The notes beneath the pieces were generated by a model that was not told the DNA's origin, ran no database searches, and was given only the letters and a program-made list of their open reading frames with translations. Positions 44,049-57,278 of a DNA stretch of 64,000 bases are shown one piece after another (the stretch's first letter is position 1; each line of letters begins with the position of its first letter). The stretch lies in the NCBI GenBank assembly GCA_029259635.1, contig JAJDEU010000051.1, positions 155,697 through 219,696 of the forward strand, in the 5' to 3' direction. The position numbers and the translations under genes are program-made. The stretch is from Planctomycetota bacterium. GTDB lineage: Bacteria; Planctomycetota; UBA1135; GCA-002686595.

Positions 44049-46274
44049 CTAGTGGCTGGAGCTTACGATCGGAGAGCTCTTGGGCTCGTCACCGGTGGAC
44101 GCCGATCCGTTCGTCGCGTTCGAGCTTTCCGACTCCGCGCCGGCCTTGCGACCGAGCGCTCCGTCGAGGAAAGCCTCGCGCTCTTCGACCGGCTTCCAAC
44201 CCAAGAACTCGCGCGCCGCGCGCGCACTGAAGGCCGGAACGAGCGCGCGGCTCTTCAGGTCGCGCCAGGACGGAAACTCCGCATCCTTGCGACCGCCGAC
44301 CTTCTTCACGATCCACTTGCCGATCTCCATGATCTGGCTGCGAACCATCGGCCGCGCGTGGAAGTGCAGATCGCGCTTCGTAAAGGCGCGCATCTCTTCC
44401 ACCATCTCGCGCCCGGAGATCGGCGTGCGCACGCACAGGTTGAAGCTCTTGCCGTGAATGTCGTCGCCCTTGTGAACGACCATACTGGTCAGCGCGTCGG
44501 CGACATCGTCGGCCAACACGAGCGGCAGGGGATGCTCGCCCACGCCCCAACCGACACAGTGATTGTCGCGCACCCACAGGCCGAGCCCGGAGTGTTGCAG
44601 AGGCGTGTCGGGACCGAGGACGACGCCGGGCCTGGCGATCACGAGCTTGAGCCCCTTGTCCTTCGCCATCTTGCCGAGCGCGTTTTCCGCAGCGATCTTT
44701 CCGCGCGCGTACAGCGGACGCTTGCTCGGCTGCGGATCGGGACCGACGTTGTCTTCGACGAGGTCCGTGCCGCAGTCGTGACCGAGGTAGAGCGCCGCAG
44801 TCGAACTGACAAACACAAGTCGCGCGTCTTCCGCAATGCACGCATCGGCGACCGCGCTCGTTCCGCCGATCATCGAGCGCTCGAAGTCTTCCCAGCGCGA
44901 ACCGCCACCGGTCGCGAGCTGCAGAACAACGCTCGCGCCGCGCACCGCTTGCGCCATCGACTCCGCGTTCTCCAGGTCGCCGCGCACCAGTCGGATCTTT
45001 CCGCTCTTCGCGCCCTCGACGACGATCGGCGGCAGGCTGTGCGTCCGCCGCACAACGCAGGTCACCGGCGCGCCCGCCGCGAGCAACGCGGCGATCGTGC
45101 GCTTGCCGATGAAGCCCGTGCCTCCGATGACGACGACCTCGCCGTCGCGGGGCTCGCCCGGCTCCGGCGCTTCGAAGACCTCCATCTTCGAGGCTTCGAC
45201 GTTACGGACCGCAGCCTCGCACCATTCGATGACCTCCGTCGCGGCTTTGCCGTCAGCCGGCAGCGCTTGTCCATCGCGCAGCGCCTTGTGAAAGGCCTGA
45301 ATCGAGCCGCGCATGCCCGCGAAGAAGGAGTCTTCGCGTCGGCCCATTCCGAGAGTGAGCTTCAGGTAGTTCGTCAGTACCGTCTTAGCGGATTTACGCA
45401 GCTGAGCGCCGCGTCGCCAGCCCGCCAAAAAACTGTTCCAGAAGTCGAGCCACTGGGTCTTGGCTTCACCGGCTAAGTGATCGTGAAACAGGTCGGCTTC
45501 CAAGCTGCCGTCGCTGCCGAGGACTTCGAGCGTGTTGCGCGTGAACGAACGACCGAAGGCCAAGTGGAGTTCTGCCGTGCCATGTTCGGCTTTCGCGGCG
45601 AGCTGCCAGCGCTCGTGAAAAATCTGTCCGGGAAACAACTCGCGCGTTCCGAGCAGAGTCGTCGTGCAGGACTCGAGCTTTCCGATCAGCGCATGGATCT
45701 GTGAGAAAGGATGCACGGCTTGTTCGAAGACAATGTTCTGGGGCTCGCGGAACATCCAGTGCGAGTAGTCGCCGGCGTCGAGTTGGCGAAGCGGAACGGA
45801 GAGCGTGACGCGCACGTGTTCGAGCTTGCCGATCTCGCCCGCTTCGACGCGCCGCTTGAGCTCGGCGAAGGCGGGGTGAAAGACCGCGTTGTGATTGGCG
45901 GCGAGCGGGAGGTTCTTGGAGCGCGCCAGCTCGTCGAGCTCGCGCGACTCCTTCGTTGTCAGAACGAGCGGCTTCTCGCAGAAGACGCCCATGTTTGCGT
46001 CGAGGCACTCGCGTACCAGGCGCGCGTGAAGGTCCGGCGGAACGGTCAAGTGGCAGACGTCGATGTCGAGCCCCGCTAGCTCTCCGATCGAAGCCACGAC
46101 CTTCGAGACGCCAAACCTCTTCGCCGCGGACTCGGCGCGGTGCAAAACGGGATCGCAGAGGGCGACCACTTCAACGTCCGGCGTGTCGCGCAGAATCTCG
46201 AGGTGGAAGTCGGCGATGAAGCCCGTGCCGACGATGGCGACGCGGGTGGGGGAAGCGGGGCTGGATGAGGACAT
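44049..46274 (-). CDS. Fusion of Gfo/Idh/MocA oxidoreductase and NAD-dependent epimerase/dehydratase
   Basis: A 741-residue two-enzyme fusion. Residues about 10-365 form a Gfo/Idh/MocA-type NAD(P)-dependent sugar dehydrogenase (RVAIVGTGFIADFHLEIL, the family motif FCEKPLVL, then FEQAVHPFSQIHAL). Residues about 378-700 form an extended SDR of the epimerase/dehydratase type (VVVIGGTGFIGKRT, VFVSSTAALY, the catalytic Y-x3-K in YARGKIAAEN, then VIARPGVVLGP). The tail is Ser/Thr/Glu-rich. Joined enzymes imply sequential redox steps on one sugar or nucleotide-sugar substrate. ATG 46274 is chosen because the Rossmann fold begins 12 residues later; the longer frame from 46382 adds low-complexity sequence. 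The direction and GT4 neighbour fit a glycan pathway. Confidence 0.87.
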   Translation of the reverse strand: MSSSSPASPTRVAIVGTGFIADFHLEILRDTPDVEVVALCDPVLHRAESAAKRFGVSKVVASIGELAGLDIDVCHLTVPPDLHARLVRECLDANMGVFCEKPLVLTTKESRELDELARSKNLPLAANHNAVFHPAFAELKRRVEAGEIGKLEHVRVTLSVPLRQLDAGDYSHWMFREPQNIVFEQAVHPFSQIHALIGKLESCTTTLLGTRELFPGQIFHERWQLAAKAEHGTAELHLAFGRSFTRNTLEVLGSDGSLEADLFHDHLAGEAKTQWLDFWNSFLAGWRRGAQLRKSAKTVLTNYLKLTLGMGRREDSFFAGMRGSIQAFHKALRDGQALPADGKAATEVIEWCEAAVRNVEASKMEVFEAPEPGEPRDGEVVVIGGTGFIGKRTIAALLAAGAPVTCVVRRTHSLPPIVVEGAKSGKIRLVRGDLENAESMAQAVRGASVVLQLATGGGSRWEDFERSMIGGTSAVADACIAEDARLVFVSSTAALYLGHDCGTDLVEDNVGPDPQPSKRPLYARGKIAAENALGKMAKDKGLKLVIARPGVVLGPDTPLQHSGLGLWVRDNHCVGWGVGEHPLPLVLADDVADALTSMVVHKGDDIHGKSFNLCVRTPISGREMVEEMRAFTKRDLHFHARPMVRSQIMEIGKWIVKKVGGRKDAEFPSWRDLKSRALVPAFSARAAREFLGWKPVEEREAFLDGALGRKAGAESESSNATNGSASTGDEPKSSPIVSSSH

Positions 46275-49990
<3,716 letters not shown>

Positions 49991-50128
49991 ATCTCGACGG
50001 AACGCGCTTTCGAGAGTCGATGGAATCGCGAACGCTTGTGAACAGGAATAGATGATCGGAGAACGGCTATCGTTCACTGCGCTATTCCAGCTCACCCGTG
50101 ATTCGTTGCTAAGCGACTGAGCAAAACG

Positions 50129-51058
50129 ATGACATTCGATTCCAGAAGATGGGCGTTCGTTGGTTTCGTTCCGATAACGATTGCTCTGCTCGCGGCGAGT
50201 TGCGAATCGCCCCCTTCTGTCGTGCGGGAATCTCCCAATATCGTTGGCGATCCGCGTGCGACCGACGAAGCGGAGCGGGCGACGGAGACCAACCTACATG
50301 GCCTCGGCTACTTAGGTTCCGACGGCTTCACCGTTTGGGACGACACCGAGATTCGCCAGAGCTACGGGGCAACGAACTTTCGGGAGGTCTCGGTTTTGGA
50401 TGAATACCTGAAGGCGGCGCCCGGGGACCCAGCATCAGTCGCGCATTCCGGAGCCTCGAATTTTGACTTCTGGTGCATCGAGTCAGCAGGCCTCGACAAA
50501 TACTGTGTGGCCGGGATCGGTGCTAGCGGCGATTTCATTCTCGAGCGCTGGGAGTTGGTTCCTGCGACCGTAGCTTCGCGATCGGAGCCTGCCGCCAGGC
50601 CGCTAGTGGTTACTCAAAGCGGCGAAGTGCTGTCGAAGGATTTTCAAAAGACGCGTATCTTCGAGGGCCCGCTGGGCGTATCGGTGATCTCCGTCGGATT
50701 CGATCCGGAAGAGCGTTTCATGCTGGCCTTGCTCACCGACGACCAAGGTTTGACGACGATCTACAAGTTCGACAACGTGAAAGGCGCCGTCCCGATTCCA
50801 GTCTACGACTCGATCACTTATCCCGAGTTGGCGACCTTGGGGCATTTCAATCGGTTCGACCACAAAGCTACGCTTAGCCGAGTTTGGATTCTTTCAGCTC
50901 TTTCGCTTTACGGTGATCTTCAGATGATGATGTTTGATGATGACAACGACGGTGAATTCGATGGCGAGCCTCTGATCGGAAACGACGAGTATTTCGAGAG
51001 TGTGGGATACCCGGTGGTCTTTCCGTATTGGGATTCGCTGGATGGCTCTGGCTATTGA
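50129..51058 (+). CDS. Hypothetical lipoprotein
   Basis: A 309-residue protein with a lipoprotein signal peptide (hydrophobic VGFVPITIALLAASC, lipobox LAASC). The mature part has no family I recognise. It has alternating beta-like segments, and near the C-terminus an Asp-rich stretch FDDDNDGEFDG resembles a calcium-binding loop. It is likely attached to a membrane facing the periplasm or the outside. It stands alone, 138 bases after guaA. Confidence 0.6.
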   Translation: MTFDSRRWAFVGFVPITIALLAASCESPPSVVRESPNIVGDPRATDEAERATETNLHGLGYLGSDGFTVWDDTEIRQSYGATNFREVSVLDEYLKAAPGDPASVAHSGASNFDFWCIESAGLDKYCVAGIGASGDFILERWELVPATVASRSEPAARPLVVTQSGEVLSKDFQKTRIFEGPLGVSVISVGFDPEERFMLALLTDDQGLTTIYKFDNVKGAVPIPVYDSITYPELATLGHFNRFDHKATLSRVWILSALSLYGDLQMMMFDDDNDGEFDGEPLIGNDEYFESVGYPVVFPYWDSLDGSGY

Positions 51059-51191
51059 ACGCGTAGCTGTTGATTCGGGTTGCTCGGGCACGCGGAGCGT
51101 CAATGTGCAGCGCGGCTAGCCCGTATTTGTGCGCTATCCTCGCGTGAGGAAAGTACGGCAGGAAGCGCGGGTGCCGTGCTAAATTGATTGA

Positions 51192-51608
51192 ATGCACGCC
51201 GAGCATGGAATGGCCAGCGGAACCGGGCTTTCGGATAAGCAGCGCCTTGCCGTAGAGACCGCCAGATACCGCTATGAACTCGTGACGCTGTTGACCGCTG
51301 GAGTTGTCACCCGAGTGACACTCCGAGCGAGGCTTCAGGAACTTGATGATTTGGATCGCCGCTTCTCCGCCAAGCACCCGATCGTGTTCGTCGTCTGGCT
51401 TCTCTTTTCGTTGGCCCTTGGGGTTCTTTTCTTTGGGAGCTACGAATCTTCGGGTCACTGGGCGATCTTGTTTTACGCGACCTTTCTGTTCGTCTACTCG
51501 ATCGCCAACCTGCTCTCCTTCGCCTTACTGCGAAAGCCGCGGCGCCGCGAACGAGCGATGATCGAAGCGCTGCTCTTCAACGAGCAGGTACTTCCGCGAG
51601 AGATGTAG
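51192..51608 (+). CDS. Hypothetical small protein with two membrane helices
   Basis: A 138-residue protein. The first 70 residues form charged helices (LAVETARYRYELVTLLTAGV). Two hydrophobic helices follow (about 75-92 PIVFVVWLLFSLALGVLFFG, and about 98-117 WAILFYATFLFVYSIANLL), and the protein ends in a basic segment RKPRRRER and an acidic-hydrophobic tail. Its layout resembles the next gene (helical N-terminus, two spans, then RS/RR...LIxxLL), so they may be distant paralogues. Function unknown. Confidence 0.5.
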   Translation: MHAEHGMASGTGLSDKQRLAVETARYRYELVTLLTAGVVTRVTLRARLQELDDLDRRFSAKHPIVFVVWLLFSLALGVLFFGSYESSGHWAILFYATFLFVYSIANLLSFALLRKPRRRERAMIEALLFNEQVLPREM

Positions 51609-51708
51609 TTGGGAGATTCGGAAAAGGCGCCGTTTGGTGTTTCCGTTTTGCGCTCGTGGAATTGCGCTATGTGCTAGGCTTGCGATCGATAGGACTGAAA
51701 ACCCTTTT

Positions 51709-51714
51709 GGAAGG
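51709..51714 (+). promoter_or_regulatory. Ribosome binding site for the small membrane protein at 51722
   Basis: GGAAGG seven bases before ATG 51722 selects this start over the in-frame upstream codon at 51656. Confidence 0.55.
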
Positions 51715-51721
51715 CGAAGTC

Positions 51722-52120
51722 ATGAGTCCCGATACGAAACAAGCGGAGAGAAAACAGGCGGAGAGTCAGCAGGCGATGGCCGAGCGGCTGATCCACCAGT
51801 TGCGGAACCGGGGAGCTCTTGAAGAGCGACTCGGTGAACTCAAGCGATTCGAGGATCGGCACACGCCGAGTCGACTGACGATGATGATCGTTGTGAATGG
51901 TTTGGTCTTCCTGATCGCCCTCTTCCAGATCGTGAACGTCTCCAATTCGGCCGAGAGTGCCGGAGAGAGCTTTGCTCCGATATTCGCGGGCGGGATTTTT
52001 ATTGCGCTGGCGGCCTACACCAACCTGCTCGCTTTCTACTTCGATAGGCGATACGGGAGAAGTGAGCGATTGCTGATCAAGACACTGCTCGGCCTTGAGG
52101 ACAGGGTGGATTCGGAGTAA
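51722..52120 (+). CDS. Hypothetical small protein with coiled N-terminus and two membrane helices
   Basis: A 132-residue protein of unknown function. Residues 1-50 are a Gln/Glu/Lys/Arg-rich helix likely to form a coiled coil. Two hydrophobic segments follow (MMIVVNGLVFLIALFQIV near 54-71 and IFAGGIFIALAAYTNLLAFYF near 86-107), with a basic tail RRYGRSERLLIKTLLGLED. The N- and C-termini are probably both cytoplasmic. It resembles the preceding gene in plan. The good ribosome binding site at 51709-51714 sets the start. Confidence 0.55.
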   Translation: MSPDTKQAERKQAESQQAMAERLIHQLRNRGALEERLGELKRFEDRHTPSRLTMMIVVNGLVFLIALFQIVNVSNSAESAGESFAPIFAGGIFIALAAYTNLLAFYFDRRYGRSERLLIKTLLGLEDRVDSE

Positions 52121-52184
52121 GCCGTTCAGGTGGTTTCCAGCTGGGAAGCCTTCAACTCATTCCGCCGTGATCGATGAGGTCTAG

Positions 52185-54128
52185 ATGAAGCGAGTGACCG
52201 CTGTACTGCTCCTCGTGTCGCTCTTCTGTGTTGGGTGGTACGTCCTAGGAGCTGGCGTGTCGGGGGAGCAAGTCGTCGCATCCCCGGAAGCTAAGAAAAC
52301 TGAATCGGCTGGCGATGCGCCGGGCCCGATCGAGCCTGTTGAAAGTCTGCCGAACGAATCGGACGACGATTCACCAGGGCGACAGGCCGTACTCATCGAA
52401 GCTTCGAGCTCCACCATGAGTGTCGATGACTTGGAGTCGCCGATCCCCCGACTCACGTGCAAGGTGGTACTGACCGAGCTGTCTGGGTTTCAAAACGAGC
52501 ATTCGAGTGGAACGGCTGAGGTGACGTTTTGGGTCGGAGGCCGGGGGAACTCAGATACATTTTCGGTCGAGGATGGTGTTTTCGAAGTCTCGCGGCGGGA
52601 CATTGAAGCGATATCAGTTAGCTCCATGACTCTGGAAGGTCTGGGTGTCGATATTGAAGATCGGAGCACGCACCATCCCATGAGGAACGGCGAGGTCGTG
52701 ATTCATGCCCGCGTTCCGACCCCGGTACGGCTCAGTGTCTTGAGTATGGAGACGGGTGATCACCTAACCGGATTGAGCGTTGTGAACGGTCACAAGTTTC
52801 TGAACGATGAGTTGCTCGCTGTTGCATGCGATTCGGTTGGCACGGCGAACTTGAGCTCCCCGCTCGAGCTGAAGCCAACTTCAAAGCAACTGATGTCGCG
52901 GCTGAGCAAGTTTTGGGTTCATAGCCCCGGCTATGCCTGGCAGCCTGTCTTCTTGGATATGCTCACGGGTGGCGAGCGTGAAATCCGACTCGAGCTCGCG
53001 GGGGAGCTCTCCGTTCGGTTCCTGGGTGAGCCGGTCACCGGCGGGATCTCGATGTTCTTGAGTCTAGCCAGCGACGAATTTTCCCTGCCGCTGGCGGCTC
53101 TCAGAGTGAGTTCTCCGGGAGAGGTGAATCTGTGCGGGCTTCCACCGGGCGAGTACGTCGCGAACGTTCGTAACGGAGAGTGGTACGACGATTACGCCAG
53201 TCTCGGAAGGGCCGAGGTCGAAGTCATCGCTGGGCGGATGCAAACAGCTGACATCGTTCTAGAGGCTCCGGGCAAAGTAGGAGCTGCGGTCTTGGCAGGT
53301 ACCGTGAGCCTCTCGAAAGAGTGGGGCGTTACCGAATTCGCTTTGTCGGCTGAGTACGTCGGACGCGAACCTCTCTCACGCGACGTTCAATTGCGCCTGA
53401 CGGAACAGCGGATGACTCGATCGAGTTCCGATTCTGAGTTGTGGTCCTTTAGCTTTGGCGAAGTGCCGCTTGGAAGGTATTCGCTTGTCGCGAGCTTTTT
53501 AGACGAGTCGGTACCCGTGGAATACGGCGTCTTAGTAACGGTGGGGCCCACAGGGCTTTGGGATGTGCGGCTTGAAGTGCCGCCTCCTGGGAACGTGTCG
53601 ATAACGCTCACGGATTACAACGGCGGCGAACTGGATGGCATGTCCGTTATTTCTTGGGGGCCCCTCTTGAACTCAGGTGAAGTCGGTTCGGGCAGAAGCA
53701 TTGTTCGGCCGGGTCGCTCCAATGGACTCTTCGAGTTTCGTGCTCCAGTCGGTCGAATCGGAGTTCGAAGCTGGGGAACCGGGCTTGTGACCATGAAGGA
53801 GGAACTCCTGATCCTTGAGGGCGAGAATGTTTTCCGGTTTCAGCTAGAGCAAAACTGCCCTCTCACGATTGTCTTTCTAGACGGGCAAACGCTCGTGCCA
53901 GCGAAGGACTTCTGGTACCCCGAACCAACGCATGTGGACGGTGATGGGGAGCTTTTGTTCATCTCAGCGGGTGGTCCCGAGTTCAATACGGCTCTCAGCC
54001 ATCCCGGTCGTTACCTGTTCGAGTTTCCCGAGTTGGAGGGTTTCGAGCCGGTTCCGGATCAGACGATTTCCGTCGTACGGGGCGAGAAGACGATTCACGA
54101 AGTTCAGTTGGTTCGCAGGGGCCGGTAG
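52185..54128 (+). CDS. Large signal-anchored envelope protein, beta-rich, function unknown
   Basis: A 647-residue protein with an N-terminal signal anchor (VTAVLLLVSLFCVGWYVLGAGV), an acidic Ser/Pro spacer to about residue 85, and then beta-sandwich-like repeats (VVLTELSGFQNEHSSGTAEV, LAGELSVRFLGEPVTGGISM, GNVSITLTDYNGGELDGMSV). It has the same general plan as the 942-residue protein at 39.9 kb and the outer part of the sigma-factor fusion, although the modules are more divergent. No catalytic motif is visible. It is probably exposed on the cell surface or in the periplasm. Confidence 0.6.
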   Translation: MKRVTAVLLLVSLFCVGWYVLGAGVSGEQVVASPEAKKTESAGDAPGPIEPVESLPNESDDDSPGRQAVLIEASSSTMSVDDLESPIPRLTCKVVLTELSGFQNEHSSGTAEVTFWVGGRGNSDTFSVEDGVFEVSRRDIEAISVSSMTLEGLGVDIEDRSTHHPMRNGEVVIHARVPTPVRLSVLSMETGDHLTGLSVVNGHKFLNDELLAVACDSVGTANLSSPLELKPTSKQLMSRLSKFWVHSPGYAWQPVFLDMLTGGEREIRLELAGELSVRFLGEPVTGGISMFLSLASDEFSLPLAALRVSSPGEVNLCGLPPGEYVANVRNGEWYDDYASLGRAEVEVIAGRMQTADIVLEAPGKVGAAVLAGTVSLSKEWGVTEFALSAEYVGREPLSRDVQLRLTEQRMTRSSSDSELWSFSFGEVPLGRYSLVASFLDESVPVEYGVLVTVGPTGLWDVRLEVPPPGNVSITLTDYNGGELDGMSVISWGPLLNSGEVGSGRSIVRPGRSNGLFEFRAPVGRIGVRSWGTGLVTMKEELLILEGENVFRFQLEQNCPLTIVFLDGQTLVPAKDFWYPEPTHVDGDGELLFISAGGPEFNTALSHPGRYLFEFPELEGFEPVPDQTISVVRGEKTIHEVQLVRRGR

Positions 54129-54611
54129 CACTCGAGTACGAATTCTGATTCCGCGCAACGGAGAGCCGATTTTCGGTTGTCGACGGCGATCGAGAACTCG
54201 CTTCGCTCCGTCGAAGCGTATGCCCTCTCTGAAACGAGAGATCGAACTCCTCACTCGTAGCAGCGTGGAATTCTAAAGCTTTCGCGAAGGCACGCAGTTG
54301 ATCGAGAGGGTGCGCTGCTTCGGCTCACTCGAAGTCGACTCCTGTCAACGAATTGAACGTTGTCCTTTCGCAGGCCTTACGCTTTGGCTCGACGACGTTT
54401 CTTTGTCTGCGCGAAGTTGGAGGCGATCGGAGTTGCGATGTGCTCCTCGTCGGAATGGCTTACTTAGTCCTTTCGCGTTCGAACGAAACTCGTCCGGGTA
54501 GGCGCCATAGAAAGCCGTAGTCTCAGCTCCTAGCCTTCGCATCGCGAACCGACCGCGAACCCCCTCCCTCCGTAGGCCCGGCCCCTCACCTCGATTTCTG
54601 CCCGAGCCCTC
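54129..54611. other. Non-coding stretch before the FG-GAP protein
   Basis: About 480 bases without a supported gene. Short frames present have no recognisable product and no ribosome binding site. The last 80 bases are strongly C/T-rich (CCCTCCCTCC and similar), which could be a transcribed leader. I see no strong hairpin or repeat. Confidence 0.4.
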
Positions 54612-56207
54612 ATGCGGACGAACTCAACGTCGCTCCCTCCCTCCTCCCTCCGGGGGCGCACTCTTCTACGAATCGCTGGCGTCTTAGCCCTCGTGGCTTG
54701 CGTCGGCCTGACGCTCTCCGCTCGCTGGTATTACGGGCGCCGGGTCCACATCACTTCCGAGTGGAGTCCTCTGCTGGGCCAGCACGGCACGCCCGTCTCC
54801 CTTGAGGGCGGTGTGCTGGCCAGCTCCATTCCCTTGGAGCCGCTCCCCGAAGACTCGATTCTGCTGCGCCTCCATGGAACCGCACCCGGCGACTACTTCG
54901 GCTGGGCTGTCGCCGGTCTGGGCGACGTGAACGGCGATGGACTGCCGGATGTCGCCGTGGGAGCTCACCAGCACATCAACCTGGGCGAACGGCCCGACAT
55001 GAACGCTCCGGCCGGCTACGTGCGCGTGTTCTCCGGCTCCAACGGGAGCGAGCTCTATACGCTGGTCTCGAAAGGCAGCCTGAATGTCGACAGTTCGGAC
55101 GACATGTTCGGCGTGTCCATCGCGACCCTGGACGACCTGGACGGCGACGGGTGCTCGGAGATTGCCGTCGGTTCCTTCCTCTACGACTACGAGGACGCGG
55201 AGTCATCCGAGGTGGACGAGAATACGGGCGCGGTCTTCGTCTTCTCGGGAGCCACGGGAGAGCAGCTTGCTTTGATCGGGGGAGAGCGCTGGGGGGATCG
55301 ATTGGGCTTCTCCCTTGACTCCGTTCCCGACAAGGATGGAGACGGCCTGGCGGACTTGCTCATCGGAATCGAAAAGGGCGAAACCGAGCACGGCGTGAAG
55401 AACGCGGGGCGTGTCGAGATTTATTCCAGCGCGACCTTCAAGCCGCTCGTCGTCGCCAATGGGCCTGGCTGGGAATCCCGCATGGGTCACAGCGCCATCG
55501 CATTCGGGGATATCGACGGCGACGGTGTCGAGGACTTCGCCGGCGGAGCTTACATGTTCGGTGCGCAGGAAGAGCGCAATGCACAGCGCGGCGCGGTGGG
55601 CATCATGTCGGGCCGGACCGGCGAACTCCTGCGCGGCTGGGAGGGCGCCGGGCCCACCGACAACCTGGGCAAGTCGATGGCCAACCTGGGGGACGTGAAC
55701 GGCGATGGCATCGACGACATTGCCCTCGGCGCGACGCAGAGCGGAATGGAGGCCGTGCACACGGGGCTGTATTACGGCCCCGGCTACGTGCGCATCCAAT
55801 CGTCCGCGGACGGCGAGCTCCTCGATGTGCTGCGGGGGGAAGAGCTCGGTGATCAGTTCGGTTGGAGCCTGACCAATATCGGCGACCGGAACGGCGACGG
55901 AATCGACGACCTGCTCGTGGGCGCTCCCGCATCGGTAACCTTTTTGGAAGAGAAGCTCGACCGACGTGGAAGGCTCTACCTTTTCTCTGGAGCGGACCGT
56001 CGCTTACTGAAGGCCTATGAGGGGCTCGAGTTGAATGATCAGTTCGGCGCTGCCGCTCGTTTGATCGGCGACCTCGACGGAGACGGCCTCGCCGAAGTTC
56101 TCGTCGGTGCTCCGCAGAATGTCTCGGAGCAGACCCAGCCGGGCTACGCGCTCATCATCTCCGGCAAGGCTTTTGAACCCACGGGTATCGACCTGCAACC
56201 GCAGTAG
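54612..56207 (+). CDS. FG-GAP repeat (integrin-alpha-like beta-propeller) membrane-anchored protein
   Basis: A 531-residue protein: an N-terminal signal anchor (LLRIAGVLALVACVGLTLSA), then seven or so FG-GAP repeats filling a beta-propeller. Each repeat carries a calcium-type loop such as DVNGDGLPDVAVG, DLDGDGCSEIAVG, DIDGDGVEDFAGG, DRNGDGIDDLLVG and DLDGDGLAEVLVG, spaced by 60-75 residues and preceded by DxFG-type segments (GDYFGWAV, GDQFGWSL, NDQFGAAA). Such propellers mediate calcium-dependent adhesion or surface structure. The gene is monocistronic and convergent with the N-acetyltransferase gene. Confidence 0.85.
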   Translation: MRTNSTSLPPSSLRGRTLLRIAGVLALVACVGLTLSARWYYGRRVHITSEWSPLLGQHGTPVSLEGGVLASSIPLEPLPEDSILLRLHGTAPGDYFGWAVAGLGDVNGDGLPDVAVGAHQHINLGERPDMNAPAGYVRVFSGSNGSELYTLVSKGSLNVDSSDDMFGVSIATLDDLDGDGCSEIAVGSFLYDYEDAESSEVDENTGAVFVFSGATGEQLALIGGERWGDRLGFSLDSVPDKDGDGLADLLIGIEKGETEHGVKNAGRVEIYSSATFKPLVVANGPGWESRMGHSAIAFGDIDGDGVEDFAGGAYMFGAQEERNAQRGAVGIMSGRTGELLRGWEGAGPTDNLGKSMANLGDVNGDGIDDIALGATQSGMEAVHTGLYYGPGYVRIQSSADGELLDVLRGEELGDQFGWSLTNIGDRNGDGIDDLLVGAPASVTFLEEKLDRRGRLYLFSGADRRLLKAYEGLELNDQFGAAARLIGDLDGDGLAEVLVGAPQNVSEQTQPGYALIISGKAFEPTGIDLQPQ

Positions 56208-56294
56208 CAGGACACCGAGTTAAGGGGTCCTTCGCTTGCAGACTCATCCGTCGGATGGTTGCTCGCGTCGTCTCGGCTTGCGACTTCGAATCGA

Positions 56295-57119
56295 TCAGTC
56301 GAAGCGCATTCCGTCGGGGAACTGAAGGCCGAACTCTTCGCGCAATGCGTGAAGGAGCTCTTCGGGAGTTTGGAGCATGCGAGCTTCCGCTCGTCCATCC
56401 GCGCCGCGGTGCTTGAGCTCCCGGCCTTGCAAGGTGATCCGTCCCGCCCGTGTTGAGCGCGCCACGTTGATCGTCGAGCGAAAGTGCGAGGCGGGGTGGG
56501 TGCTCGTGAACCAGTTGCCCAGCTCGCGGTCGATCGGGTGCATCTCCTCGAGGGTGAAATCGCACACGTCGTTCCAGGTGTCGCCGTAGAGAATCTGGTG
56601 GTAGAGCACGGCGTCGGGCGAGCGGCGGTCGAAGGCTTGCCAGTCGCCCGATGCAGTGACGCGGCGCGCTTCGTGCGGTGTCGACTGCGGCGTCTCGAGT
56701 TCGAGGCGGAGAGCGGCGGTGGGAGACATGCTGCCGACTCCGACATCGACGAGCCAGGACTGATCGCCCAGCTCCACGCGCAGGAAGAGGTGCGTGCGCG
56801 GCGGAGTAAAGTCGCGCGGCTTTTGGGCGCGGACGCGAGCGCTGAGGGCGCGTACTTCGAAGCCCAGCGCCAAAAGGACATGCTCCAGGAGGCTGTTCTG
56901 CTCGAAGCAATAACCGCCGCGTCGTTCGTGCACGAGCTTGCGCTCGATGTCGGAAAGCTCGACCGAGATACCCTTGCCGAGCAAGATGTCGAGGTTCTCG
57001 AAGGGGATCGTGCGAACGTGCGCCTCGACGATTCTATTCAGCGTGCCGAGCGTTGGATCGCGCGGGCCCATATCGCCGATGCGCTGGAAGTAGGCGTCGA
57101 GGTCAGGAGTGAAGTGCAT
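56295..57119 (-). CDS. Arylamine N-acetyltransferase
   Basis: A 274-residue acetyl-CoA-dependent N-acetyltransferase of the NAT family, which acetylates arylamines and hydrazines. The cysteine-protease-like triad is intact: Cys71 in RRGGYCFEQN, His110 in RTHLFLRV and Asp125 in WLVDVGVGS, at the usual spacings. The N-terminus IPFENLDIL is also typical. The start is ATG 57119; a frame extending upstream to 57347 has unlike sequence and overlaps the promoter space of the next gene. The physiological substrate is unknown. Confidence 0.93.
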   Translation of the reverse strand: MHFTPDLDAYFQRIGDMGPRDPTLGTLNRIVEAHVRTIPFENLDILLGKGISVELSDIERKLVHERRGGYCFEQNSLLEHVLLALGFEVRALSARVRAQKPRDFTPPRTHLFLRVELGDQSWLVDVGVGSMSPTAALRLELETPQSTPHEARRVTASGDWQAFDRRSPDAVLYHQILYGDTWNDVCDFTLEEMHPIDRELGNWFTSTHPASHFRSTINVARSTRAGRITLQGRELKHRGADGRAEARMLQTPEELLHALREEFGLQFPDGMRFD

Positions 57120-57278
57120 GGCGGAGCATAGCAGGAACGAGTTTCGGGACGGGTCGCTTCGATCCCCGGCTGAACTTTTGCATAGTGCCTTTGCGCGTTT
57201 TCCCAGCGCCGCAGGCCTTGTCGTACATTGGCGGCGAGGCACGCTTCCCAATCTTCTACCCGAAATAAGTACTCGCCT

